Source of the DNA: Echinometra lucunter
Taxonomy: Eukaryota > Echinodermata > Echinoidea > Camarodonta > Echinometridae
Length of the DNA: 64,000 bases
Direction: 5' to 3'
NCBI GenBank assembly: GCA_029962745.1
Contig: CM057165.1
Location: 3,068,340 to 3,132,339, forward strand
Made by a program: the position numbers and the translations under genes. Under the pieces are notes generated by a model. That model saw only the letters and a list, made by a program, of their open reading frames with translations. It had not been told where the DNA came from and made no database searches. Shown here piece after piece: positions 33,501-46,900 of the stretch. Numbering within the stretch: position 1 is the stretch's first letter; each line of letters begins with the position of its first letter.

Positions 33501-36500
33501 ATATAGCCAAGTAATACTCAAAAACTAAATCAAATTTTTTTTGGATTTTGATTTGGATTATTTTTCTTGAAAATAAAGAAAATGTTAAATTCTGTGTACA
33601 AAGTGAATGGAGAGTTGTCCATGATGAAATCACAGATGCTGGCAAAGTTGCCAATTCAAGGATCCCCATAATAAGGATTTACTTAAATTTCCAGAGTTCA
33701 TATATTTTGAACAGATTGTCCAATTTTCCTCAAACTTTCACTGTTTACTCTTCTTGTTCTTCTTCTTTCAATGAAAGCACACTGATGTCTGGGTTGCATT
33801 CTCCTTTAACATAAGTGGCGCCACAATGTCGCGCCATATCTGAACACTAAAAATTTTGTGGCTCTGCAGTGTGGCCTCATATCTGAACATCCCTTTAAGG
33901 CTTGTCCTCGTATGAGGAGGAAACCACAGGGTTTTTTTTTTTAGCGCATTTTTTGTGTACAAAAAAATGGCAATGACACAGCAACAACAAGGGCTTTGGC
34001 TTAAAATGTCGCGCACTCATTTATTTAAATATGCTTTAAAAAAACCCACCATTTATGTGGCTGTGTTCGCATAAAGTTTGAAGGAGACATCCATATAGGC
34101 ATCAATAGTAAATGTTTATTCCATGCATTATCAGGGATTTTATTTTTGACAAGTTAGCATTGTTCTTCAAATTTGAAACTAGATGCCATCATTGTATTTG
34201 AATTAGGTTGTTTTTTTTTCTTCTGTTCTTTAATCCAGATATTATGCATGCGATCAGAGTTTCAGCGAGCCAAGACTCATTCTTTGTCAGCAGCATGTCG
34301 TCTCACAACCCAGAAAACTCTTTACATCATGGTAATACTGGCTACCTTCAGCAGAGGACTCTACTTTACACTATTGGTAAATATAGTTGAAGCTAGCAAC
34401 TTAATTTTTTTGATGGTTTTACAGCTTTTAGGATGTAGCTATCTCATGCAAGGGACTCACTTTCCACTTTGTGCGTGAATTTTCATTCTGACTATGTTTT
34501 AGAGTAAAACTTAATATATAGGACTCTACACTGACCCATTGCCTACCAGGGCCTGTTTCATAAAATTTGTTATCAGTAGCAACTGCCACATTTCTGTGAC
34601 AAATTTGCTCTCAGCCAATCAGATGCAAGAATGCAAGGATGCACAAAGCACTACTGTTGCTCGAGCTAAAGCCAGGGTAATAATATTCTTGCAGGGCCCT
34701 CTGGGAGAACAGTACTTAGTACTGAAGAGGCTACCCCGGGTAAACAAGACATATTATTATTATTATTATTATAATTATTATTATTATAAGAATTTCTGTA
34801 GCTTATAACAATTATTGCAACTTGTTTAATATAGAAAACAAGTTTTATGAAATGGGGCCCCAAAACAAGTAGTCCCTGCACTTAGCCTAGGGAATGAGAG
34901 AATGCGATAAGCAACATGTTAATAGACATTCTGCAAATGTAATGTGTCCCTTTTTCTTCTTTTCATTTGAAACTCATATTAACACTTTGAACTACATCTA
35001 CAACTGATTGTCTAGTGAATTGGTAAATTAAAAAAAATGAAAGGGTGATTTTCTCCTCCACTTGTGCATATATAGCCCACAGTTAAAGATGTGATAATGA
35101 TCCTGGAGCCATTTTCTTGAAACTGTCATAAGTCATGGAGTTCATGGACATTCCATTGAAATACATGTTGATTCTGTAAGAAGTGTCTCTATGGGTTGTC
35201 CATGTTGATTCTGTATAGACGTGTAACCATGGATTGTCCAAGAACTTAGATTTATGGTGGTTTGAAGAAATGGGTCTCTGGTTAACTTTACAAGTTTCCT
35301 CATTCTATTGAAAAGTGCTTTCTAAGATAACAAATACAGTGAAACCTACAAACGAAGGCTGTTCAAAGGAGACAGGAAATTGGGTCTTGATAGATAGTTG
35401 GTGTTTACATGCATCTACATTTTGAAGAAATGGGTCTCTGGTTAACTTTACAAGTATTCTCATTCTATTGAAAGTGCTTTCCAAGATAACAAATACAGCG
35501 AAACCTAAAAACGAAGGCTGTTCAAAGGAGACAGGAAATTGGGTCTTGATAGATAGTTGGTGTTTACATGCATCTACTTTTGGTACAGTTTCAGTGAGAA
35601 TGCTATTCAAGGGGGGGGGGGGGGGGATCTGTGGTCTTTATCAACAAGTGGTCTCTCTCTCTATACTGATGGTCATAAGTCATTTTCAATGTATTATATG
35701 TTTCTATTCATTTCCAGAAATACATTCCGCACCATTGGGCAGCAAACATCATGAGCATGTACTACCCTTTCCTCTTGTCAAGCTGTTCTCTCTGTGTTTG
35801 CTTCTGGGCTGAGGTAAGACTAGGTCCAGCTTCCATGCAGGCCCAAACTGGACCATTTTCAATAACAATGTAGGGTCTTTTTCTGCTTCTGGGCCTTAAG
35901 AAAGGCTAACTTTGTGGTATTAAAAGTTCAGATTATTTGAAGAAAAATTCAGGTCTCCACTGTTTTGTCTGTGTATGCGTCTGGGCTGCGGTAAAGCTAG
36001 GTCCTGGTATGATTTGTAGGCCCAAACTGGACCATTTCCGATCACAATGAAGGGTCTGTTTCTGCTTCTAGGCCTGAAGGAAGATGCTTTGATGCACTTG
36101 AAAAGAGTTCAATTAATCCTACAAGAAATCACAAAGTAAAAGATAAGCAACTGACTGGATGGCTTACAATTTTGATCTGTCACAATGCTTAATAATTCTG
36201 GGCCCAAGACCATCTTCAGTTCATTAAAGACAAAAACATACTCTATAGGAATTCCTTTGCTACTGGGCTGTAGTAAGACTTGCATATTGGTCCTGTCTTA
36301 TAAACATTTTGATTGTTTGAAAGAAATCAAATTTGGTTTGTATTGGTATAACAATTCTATGTTATACATATAGGAGTTACTGAGTTTTTTTTATTGATTT
36401 GGTTGATCTGAGGTGCTTTCACACATGATGCGACAGGTGGTACCACACTGTGGCGCCACACTGTTTTGTCTTCACACATGGTGGGACTTTATGTCACCAC

Positions 36501-39500
36501 ATATGCTAATGAACGCGCATTAACACGTCAACTCTCAATAAGAGAGCATATTGTCAAAACTTGCACAAGCAATCTCATGGCAACAATTTTTGCGCTAACT
36601 TTTTAGAAATTTGATTGGTGCGCATTTTTTTTTTATCTAGGCAGCAAACAAAAGTGTGTCCTGCCTCGGTGACATTTTTTTGTCGCCCTATACCCCATAG
36701 GCCTGTACACAAAAAAGTGTGGTGACACAGTGCGGTACCACACTGTCGCATCATGTGGGAAAGCACCTTTAGTGAGTTTTTGATTGATTTGGTTGATTTA
36801 TTTGAAAACACAGGCATTCCACATATCCAACAAGAGCTATGAGCACCCTGGATCTCTGTCCAAATCCCTGGTCTACTTCTTAATTTTCAATGTGTTCCTG
36901 TATGCTGCCCTCATTGCCCAGTTTGTTGCGTCCGAGTTGGTACCAGAGCCCAGCTACCTGCTTAAGGTGGTTCATGGTTTCTTTGGGAGCCTGATCTTTA
37001 TTGAGGTCATTCTCTTTCTGGCTTATGGAGTGGAGGTGTACTTTAAGGTGAGTTAAACCCACTATCTCTCTCTCTCTCTGTGTCTGTCAGTCTTTCTTTC
37101 TCTTAATATCTCTGTCTATCTCTTTCTCTGTCTGTCTGTCTCTGTCTTTCTGGCTGTCTGTCTCTCTGTCAGCCTGTCTTTCTGTCTTTCTCTTTATATC
37201 TCGGTCTATCTCTTTCTCTGTCTGTCTGTCTTTCTGTCTATCTCTTTGTCTGTCTCTGTCTGTCTCTGTCTTTCTGTCTTTCTCTTTATATCACTGTCTA
37301 TCTCTTTGTTTCTCTGTCTGTCTGTCTTTCTGTCTGTCTCTCTCTGTCAGTTGTACTGCCAAAGGGCAGGTCAACACACCAGAGCTATCTGGTCAGTCCT
37401 TTCTCAGTCTTGGGCCTCTTTCTTAAATGTGTCCTACAGTTTGTCACTAAAGTCTGGAACATATGTTTTTGCAAAAGTGACTCTTTTACATATGTTCTCT
37501 CATTGTTCAATAAAACATTTTTTTTTTAAAGTCTGGCACCATCCCAGTTCTTGGTCTACCTCTTCCCTATTTACCATCAATCTTCCCTTCCTGGTTGTCT
37601 GTAAGACATGTTATTCCCCCATTAAGAATTGTTCCCATTTTTATTTTGTCTCCAGACTGTCTTCCTCAAGTTCCTTCCTTGATTCCAGCTAGTATGTCCT
37701 GGTTGGTAACCCTATCTCTCAAATTAATTTCCTCCATTCTAATTTTCTAATTGTCAAGTATCCTTTCTCCAAACAGGAAAGGATGGGTTACTAATCATTA
37801 ATACAGGCCAGGTCCAAGCTATTTGACCTGTGACGTACGGACCGATCAATATGTATACAACAGCCCTATTTTAATACAAATTTTTCAAAAATGTCATGGC
37901 TAGTTATGACCTTTTGATGAAATGTATAGAAATTTCATTACATAGCTCGTGTCATCCTGTGAGTAGATTAATACTTAGTTCAATGCGCGGAGTAAATTAC
38001 TTAGCATTTTACTTGGCTGAGCAAAATTTGCATTCAGATCACTTTTTAAAAAGTATTTTACATACGCAAGTCGACTTTAAGGCAAAATACTGATAACCTT
38101 TATGACCACATAAAGTCCATCCCAAATAACGCGCAATGAAGGCGTCCCATTGTATGCGCGGCTATAAAATTTACCCTTGTCCAGCTTATCATGAGTGCGT
38201 ATGTATGAACTGCCAGCCAGCCAGACTTCAAAAGTAATTTACTTAAGTCTGTTAGGTCTGCCTAAAAACTTAAATTGAATAGCAAAGGTCACTAGTATTT
38301 TACTTAAGCTGAAAACTGAGTGAAATACAATTCTGATTTAAGTATCAATTGAATATTGGCCCTGGATAGGATTTAGTTGACTTATCAATTTTTTTGTCTA
38401 TAGGTGAAAGGAGCCTTTGCCAATGCAAGCACCTCCCTGGACCCTCGTACCTTGCACCTTTCTCGCTTTGGCCTTCTTTTCCAAGGCAATCCTCCAGATT
38501 CTCACAGCATTCTTTCTCATGATGAGTGTCACAGAAGCCAAGTGGAATGAGAAGTAAGTGTGAAATCTACCCTCTGTTTTCTTATTAAAGTAGAGTTGCC
38601 TTTACACAAGGCATATCTGTTGGAGATAAATTAGTATAGAAATGGTTTAGTTTGTTTTTATGCTTGACGGGAGGATTGTAACAGTGTGAACTCTACCATG
38701 TGCTTCTTCTCTGAGGTAGTTTTCACACATTGGACATCTGCTAAGTTGATGAACATACATGTGTTGACTTATTTTGTAATGTAATAATGGAAACACTGCC
38801 TGTCACTCCTGTGAAATTAGATGTATTTGAAGCAGTTGAAACAAGGTAGTGTTGATGTGACACTTATCTACACTAGACTCTGGTTTGAGAAGTAAAGAGA
38901 TCATGTAAACTCTGCCAAATGTTTTTTTTTTTCTGTAGCTCTATCTGCATGAATAAATGGAGAAATTGGACACTGTTTGAACAGAAGATATTGATTATAA
39001 CTATAGTACTCCATTAGTGCCCCACAAATGATGTCAAGTTTATTTTCATCATTGCAGTTGAGCATTTGTAATATAGACCTGACAGATTGGAAAATCAGCT
39101 ATGGAGATAACATATCTATCCTTCCTTTCTCTTCTTATGTAGAATTGGATCTGGTGGGTGTTTTACAAAGCTGTGTACAAAGTTTGGTATGACTTTATGA
39201 AGAACTTGAATATGAAAAGCTTAATGGGTGTCCCAGTCTTTCTTAATCACAGAAGCTAAAGTTGAAATATTCAGATGTTGATGGACATTAGTATCATTAA
39301 TGATAAAACATTTTTTTAAATACAAAGTACAAGTATATTTTTGCCACAATTTTAAATAATTGAGATTATGGAAAATATGGTCATACTCAGTCGAATCGTC
39401 AGGAAATTCTTTTAGCATCCCATTTTTGATCTGCGTATCCAGATCATTTGTAAAGTCATGCATAACTTTGAGCACAGTTTGTGAACCCCCCCCCCCCCCC

Positions 39501-40371
39501 ACTGGGCAGCTTCATAGGAGAGTCTCGTTTGAATATCACCTGTATGAAAATGTGATTATTCGCTAGATTAGACCACGTCTACTAACACAATGTCAACAAC
39601 GCTTAATCTTGTATACCGGCCAGAACTGGAAGCTCTCTTCCCAACAATTACATGCCCAAAAATTAGAGCGCCTCATACGTTCAGATTCAGAGAGCTATAT
39701 GGAAGAGGGAGAATTGACAGGCAAATTACAAATAAGTTTACTATGGGATGGACATGCACTAAATTCTGTATACAGCTATAAACTCTTGAAAGAAACCAGA
39801 TCTGGGGGGTGTAACATAAAGAGAGACATAAAGGTCTCGGCTGTTCTGGACACGTGTCTCTATCTCGGGGATCATTGTCTAGGTCTCGGTCTCTGTCTCT
39901 TCTGAGACTGTCTCGGACCCAACACTGCTCATATTCCACCGTAAACTTAGTTATCTGATTTTCATAAAAAACAACAAACTACACTATGTTACTGTATCTA
40001 CAGCTTCTGTTATGTTGATTGTGTTATGTTTGTCTACGTATGTAAATCATGTATTATAATTGTTTATGCTTATATTTTGTGGAATGTGAAAATACATTGA
40101 ACTTGAACTTGTCAAGATATTGTGGAGGTATTGTGGCAAAGTTGGTAAGAGCATGCCCTCTTAATCAAAGGGTCGTGAGTTCGATTCCCAATGATGCCTG
40201 GCTCTTTATGTCCTTTAGCAAGACATTTAATCCACCTTTGCTGCACTCTAGGTGTATAAATGGGTACCTGGCACTGCTGGGATAATAATGATGTTTATGA
40301 TAATTCATTGTAAGCACCTTGAGCACCCTTTTGGGTGGATAGGTTGCGCAGTATAGATATCTGCATCATCA

Positions 40372-40418
<47 letters not shown>

Positions 40419-40437
40419 ATCATTATTATTATTATTA

Positions 40438-40472
<35 letters not shown>

Positions 40473-40889
40473 GATAAGCACTTTATTCTTCATATTCTAA
40501 CCCAGGTGTATAAATGGGTACCTGGTACTGCTGGGGTAATAATAATTTTTGTGATAATTCATTGTAAGTGCCTTGAGTACCCTTTTGGGTGGATAGGTTG
40601 CGCAGTATAGATATCTGTATCATCATCATTATTATTATTATTATCATTATTATTATTATCATTATTATTATTATCATTATTATTATTATCATTATTATTA
40701 TCATTATTATTATTATCATTATTATTATCATCATCATCATTATTATTATCATTATTATTATTATCATTATTATTATCATTATTATTATTATCATTATTAT
40801 CATCATCATCATTATTATTATCATTATTATTATTATCATTATTATTATCATTATTATTATTATCATCATCATTATTATTATTATTAATG

Positions 40890-40921
<32 letters not shown>

Positions 40922-40932
40922 CATTATTATTA

Positions 40933-40966
<34 letters not shown>

Positions 40967-43900
40967 CATTATTATTATTTCATTATTATTACTATCATTA
41001 TTATTATTAATTATTATTATTATTGATAAGCACTTTGTTCTTCATATTCTATCTCTTGCAGCATCCCTCTCCTCCAGCGTAACTCCTATGTGATCATTTT
41101 CCGTATTGTCGAGCTAGCCATGGTGATGTGGTTTCCTTGCGTGCTGTGGAACTGCAGAAGGTGACTACTGTTTACAGATAAACTTGAGTTCTTGGCCTCG
41201 TTGCATAAAACTTACCATCAATGGTAACTACCATGGTACCATTGCTCAACAGCCAATCAGGGTTTCCCTGGAAGTTACCATTTGATGGCAAAGTTACCAT
41301 CAATGTTAAGTTTTATGCCACGGGGCCCGGGTCATTTGATTACACAATGAAAAAATATTTCAAACCATTTGGGAACAGTTGATTCAGTAGTACTCAAACA
41401 TTATTATTTCATGTGGTCATATTAAGACTAAACTTTCAGTGATTTAGATGTCTCATTGGTCCAGAGAATGAAGTCCTGTTAGTTTGTCATAAGTGCACTA
41501 TTTCATTGTTTAATTTCCAGGTTTTCTATAGCTGCCCAGGTTTAATGGTAACAAGAATGAAGCCAGTATTTCGAGATTTTAAAGCCTTCTTTTACTATTT
41601 CTTTTGTTGCAAGAATTTATTTTACTGATATTTTTTTTTTTANNNNNNNNNNNNNNNNNNNNNNNNNNNNNNNNNNNNNNNNNNNNNNNNNNNNNNNNNN
41701 NNNNNNNNNNNNNNNNNNNNNNNNNNNNNNNNNNNNNNNNNNNNNNNNNNNNNNNNNNNNNNNNNNNNNNNNNNNNNNNNNNNNNNNNNNNNNNNNNNNN
41801 NNNNNNNNNNNNNNNNNNNNNNNNNNNNNNNNNNNNNNNNNNNNNNNNNNNNNNNNNNNNNNNNNNNNNNNNNNNNNNNNNNNNNNNNNNNNNNNNNNNN
41901 NNNNNNNNNNNNNNNNNNNNNNNNNNNNNNNNNNNNNNNNNNNNNNNNNNNNNNNNNNNNNNNNNNNNNNNNNNNNNNNNNNNNNNNNNNNNNNNNNNNN
42001 NNNNNNNNNNNNNNNNNNNNNNNNNNNNNNNNNNNNNNNNNNNNNNNNNNNNNNNNNNNNNNNNNNNNNNNNNNNNNNNNNNNNNNNNNNNNNNNNNNNN
42101 NNNNNNNNNNNNNNNNNNNNNNNNNNNNNNNNNNNNNNNNNNTAGTAGTGGTAGTAGTAGTAGTGGTAGTAGTGGTAGTAGTAGTGGTAGTAGTAGTGGT
42201 AGCAGTAGTAGCATAGTTGTAGTAGTAGTAGTGTTATTGGTATTAGTATTTGCATAAGTATTGGTATTGCTATTAGCATTAGTATTAGCATTAGTATTAG
42301 CATTAGTATAAGTTAGTTAAAGTATTAGTATTAGTAAAAGTATTAGTATTGGTAATAGTATTAGTGTTATGTAAATTCTTTGTATTGTTTTTGATGATCA
42401 TATGACAATTAATTTGAATTTTTTGAAATCGCAGGATATGATGTTCCTTCCCTTTGCAGGGGAAAAATTGCTTTGATTCATAACGATGTCATATATATCC
42501 CCAGTTTTAAGCGTGATCTAGAATTTTTTCAGAATAATATAAAGAATCATGCCATTTTGATTGCATATACTATTTGCTTTTGATATTCATTTTTAAAAAT
42601 GTTTAAGAGTGCACCATCTGTGCATTGCTAAAATAATGATTACAAAATAAGACATAGATATGAGTAAGCTTAAGTATGTCTGTGTTCATTGCTGTTTCTG
42701 ATTTTGCAGTACCAAACACCTATTCAAATAGATTTGACCTGTAACCATACTAACTGATTATCATTTTGGTGAAGGGTTAATTTTTATGCACTTTATTTCA
42801 AGATGAAATCATACACTATTCAAATACCTCAAGCTCTTGAAGAAATGCTATCTATTGTACTTCCTTATTGTCACGTATATATTTTTGTCTGTTGTTTTGT
42901 TTAATTAGCAACCCACACAGGCAATTCAGTCAGAGCGACGAGAGGAGACAAGCCTTCTTAGCTGCAGAAGGAAGCAAGAGCCATCCACAAGTACAAACAC
43001 TTACCAAAGTACAGAGACACGGAGCAGAAGTGGCACTGGTAAGAATACTTTCCACTTTACTCCACGTTATTACCCATTGACTATTGAGTTCTTTCATTCT
43101 CATAAACTTAATACATGAATCACCTGAGCCCAGTTTCATAAAATTTGTTATCAATAACAAGTTGGAATAACTGTTATAAGCTACTGAAATCCTTGCATCT
43201 GATTGGCTGAGAGCAAATTTGTCATAGAAGTGTGGCAGTTGTTACTGAAAACAAGTTTTAATGAAACGGGGCCCTGGTTCACATAGGAAATAGGGTGAGT
43301 GGTACAGGTACAGCTTTAAGAGTATTACCACTTTAAATCTTCTGAGTACTTCAGCATTTCATAAGTACTTTTTATCATGTTTATATTTTCTTCCTCTCTC
43401 TCAAAGAGAAGGTTGAGTTCTGGGAAAGGTAAAAAATAGTTTGTGAGCTTTCTCATTCTTTTTATGTTAGTTTGGAAGATTATCATTGTAGAAATGTCCC
43501 TTGAAAAGGAATTCTCTTCAAATGCCCCCACATTCAAAATATGACCCCCCAAAAACCCAGCTGGAATGATCGCACTGAACATTTGTGTGGAGTCCCATAC
43601 AGGCATTTGTGCAGTGCATATGACTGTCAGCAGAGTTGAGTTAATTTCTTATCATTTTGGTGATTCCAAAACCTTACAGCATACAACAATTCTTAAGTGC
43701 TTTATTCAATCTCACACCCAGAACTGAACTTTATCTTTAAAGCTTATTTAAGGTTTTGCTTGCAAAAGAAAATTGGCGAAAAGTTGGTCAATTAGAGGCT
43801 CACATTGTCGTCCGCCTTGTACTAAATGATACATACGTAAGATCATGTGATGTTCTAATTATGATTTCTGATGAATTTTAGAGAAAATATCTGAAGGGAA

Positions 43901-46900
43901 CACAAGATAACTGCTACACTCTGCCCTAAGCTAGGACCCCTGCAGCCCAGCCACTCCCCGCACAATCACAGCTTTTCATTTATTTTGCTCTGTACACTCA
44001 TCTCTCAGTGGGTTTTACACGTACTTGTTTTTGCTGACGTTACTGCAGGCTTACAGTGCTGGCCCAGGATCTAAACTATTTTTTTTTTGCCTTGCATTTG
44101 TTTGATATTAAACTTGAGATGGAAATAACTTCACAGCTCTTTTAGTTTTGCAAGCACCTTGCTATTTACCATCTTATAGAATGAAATCTAATGAAGAGTT
44201 TTTGAGGGCTTACTAAACTGTACATAAGACAGTTGGCTTGAATGGGAGCAGAAATATAAGATAAAATTGTGCTAGGTAGTGCACGTTTGAGATGTATGGG
44301 AAAAAGTATAGTAGGGAGTGGTTTTATTTGTTAGATAAAGTGAACCTCCCATTGAAACACTCTACTATTTGGTGTGCAGAGAAAGAAATGTAGATTTTTT
44401 TTTTCTTTAAATTTGATGGAGCAGCTTATTTTATAATGCATTATTGATATCATATTTTTGCTTGGTCAGTAATATTTTTTTTTCTCTCTTTTATTATTGA
44501 AAAATAACAAAAAGAGTACCGTACTTGAAGGATTAAACTTGTTTGATAGAAAGTGAAGTTCTCTTTGTCAATCATGTATACAGGTACATGAGTGCATTGC
44601 CACTTGCAGATTCTCATTGTCATATTGGAGAACTTGCCTTTTGAAATTTGATCACCAGAAATCTTGCTTTTCATAAATCCTGATTTGTTTCCCCTTAATT
44701 TTCCCTCTTATGTTTCTCCGGGTCTTCTACTTCAGTCTAATCAAAGTTTATATGAAGAGTTAATTTCCACTTTAACTACTTCAGCACATCATAAGTACTT
44801 TGTTTTCAATCTCTAGGTCTTACGTCTTTTCCTTCCCTATAGCAGTGGTGCAATGCTGATATATTTAGCTATGAATAACCTGCATTTCCTGTTATATTTA
44901 CAATTAATGAATCAAGAAGGGTATTATTTCCGTGTGGTCACCTTGTAACGCCTTTATTGCTCTGACCTAGTGACACAGATATGCTAAAAGTGCATTGGGC
45001 CAAATATAATAGTTTGATTGTTATGTTTTTATTTCAGTGTGTGTCATGAAAAAGAAAACCCAACTTTCCCCAACAGGATTTCATCAAATAAAAATAGCTA
45101 AACATGGGATAATGTATCATAAAAAGGGCATTTCCTTCTTCTTTCATATGATTGTATTTGTGATGACTGGGTCAGGGGCAATGGAGTTGTAACAATTTTA
45201 TCCCGTTGAGCACGACTTGATTTCAGTATAACGCACATTTTCATAGACCTGAACCTGAGTTATCTCTGGCTTAGTATTCAACATGTTAAACTGGTTATGC
45301 CAAAAGTTATCTGTGCCGGCCAAAGAGTAGTGATCAACACAATGTATGGCCATTAACTGATCATCTCTTTGCTTTTATTTGCATGGACAGACAAGGGAGG
45401 GGGTTATGTAGAAGGACCTAGGAGCTAAATATTCACCCCCAATCTCATTTCAAAAGTGTTGACAGACAATTAAAGAACATCATGAAATATCTCCTTTCAT
45501 TTTTTTTATCTTTTGTTTATTTTATTTTTGTCATAATTGAATGTAATTACATTACTAATGACTTCTGTGTGCAAGCTAATTTTGACATTTTTTTTCTCTC
45601 TTTTTTTTTCTCTCTCTCTCTCTCTCTCTCTCTTAGATCCAGAGTGTTGGATCTGCTATGACAAAGACAACCCCAACCTGGGACCCCTCATCACTCCGTG
45701 TACCTGTAAAGGAGACGTAGCTTTCGTCCATCATGAATGCCTAAGAAAATGGATGTTAGAGGTAATAGAATGCAGTAGGATTTACCTTTCTTTGTTTCTT
45801 CAGGATTTTGTCATCATTGCAGAGCTGCCAAGTAGTAGGATTTTATCCTATTTAGTTGGATTTTTTGGAGAGAACATGACAATAGGATTTTTCCCATGAA
45901 AATAGGATTTTTGAAAGTTCTGGCATTGATTCTTTATTACCTTTATTTTGTCTTATTTTCATGTTATTTTATCAACATTTAAGTTTATCCCAGTGCTCTG
46001 CCTGTGTATTTTGTACTGTAGATCATTTTCAATAAAAGAAGTACAATGTAGAAGAGTTAGGATCAAAATAATTAAGTAAGTCATACATATTATTAATATT
46101 GTATTTTCTGTAGGATATCATAGAGAGTGAAAGGGGAATCACATTGTTGTATTTTTTATGCCTCCGCCCACCACAGGTGGTTGCCGGAGGCATTATGTTT
46201 TCGGGTCGTCCGTCCGTCCGTCCGTCCGTCCGTCCGTCCGTCCGTCCCGTTTTCGTTCTCGCGATAACTTAAGAACCGTTTGACGGATCAACTTCAAACT
46301 TGGCTCATGTATGCATATGGGAGGGACAATGATCTGATTAGATTTTGGAGTCTCAAGGTCAAAGGTCAAGGTCATAGAGGTAATAATACACATAAAAATG
46401 GCTCGTTCACGCGATAACTTAAGAACCATTTGACAGATTGGCTTCAAACTTGGCTCATGTATGCACATGGAAGGGACGATGATCTGATTAGATTTTGGGG
46501 TCACAAGGTCAAAGGTCAAAGGTCATAGAGGCCATAATGTACATAGAAATGGTTTGTTTTCACCATAATTCAACAACCATTTGACTGATCTACCTCAAAC
46601 TTGGCACAGGTATGTATATGGGAGGGACAATGATCTGAACAGATTTTGGAGTCTCAAGGTCAAAGGTCAAGGTCATAGAGGTAATAATACACATAAAAAT
46701 GGCTCGTTCTCACGATAACTTAAGAACCATTTGACAGATTAGCTTCAAACTTGGCTCATATATGCACATGGAAGGGACAATGATCTGATTAGATTTTGGG
46801 GTCACAATGTCAAAGGTCAAAGGTCATAGAGGTCATTATGTACATAGAAATGGTTCGTTCTCACCTTAACTCAACAACCATTTGACCGATCAACCTCAAA

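Noticed and set aside
35305..35610. Minus-strand frame with an internally repeated peptide
   Set aside because: The repeat reflects the 160-bp tandem duplication of intron DNA.
39590..39905. Frames around 39.6-39.9 kb as a gene
   Set aside because: No recognisable domain; they lie in an intron of the RING-CH gene next to a retroelement-like tail.
40335..41093. Several long Ile, Asn or Asp frames
   Set aside because: They follow from the ATC/ATT repeat; the same holds at 14600-14700 and 21980-22180.
46193..46519. Minus-strand 108-codon frame
   Set aside because: Translation of the 150-bp tandem units and (GTCC)n; the frame is not kept in all units.
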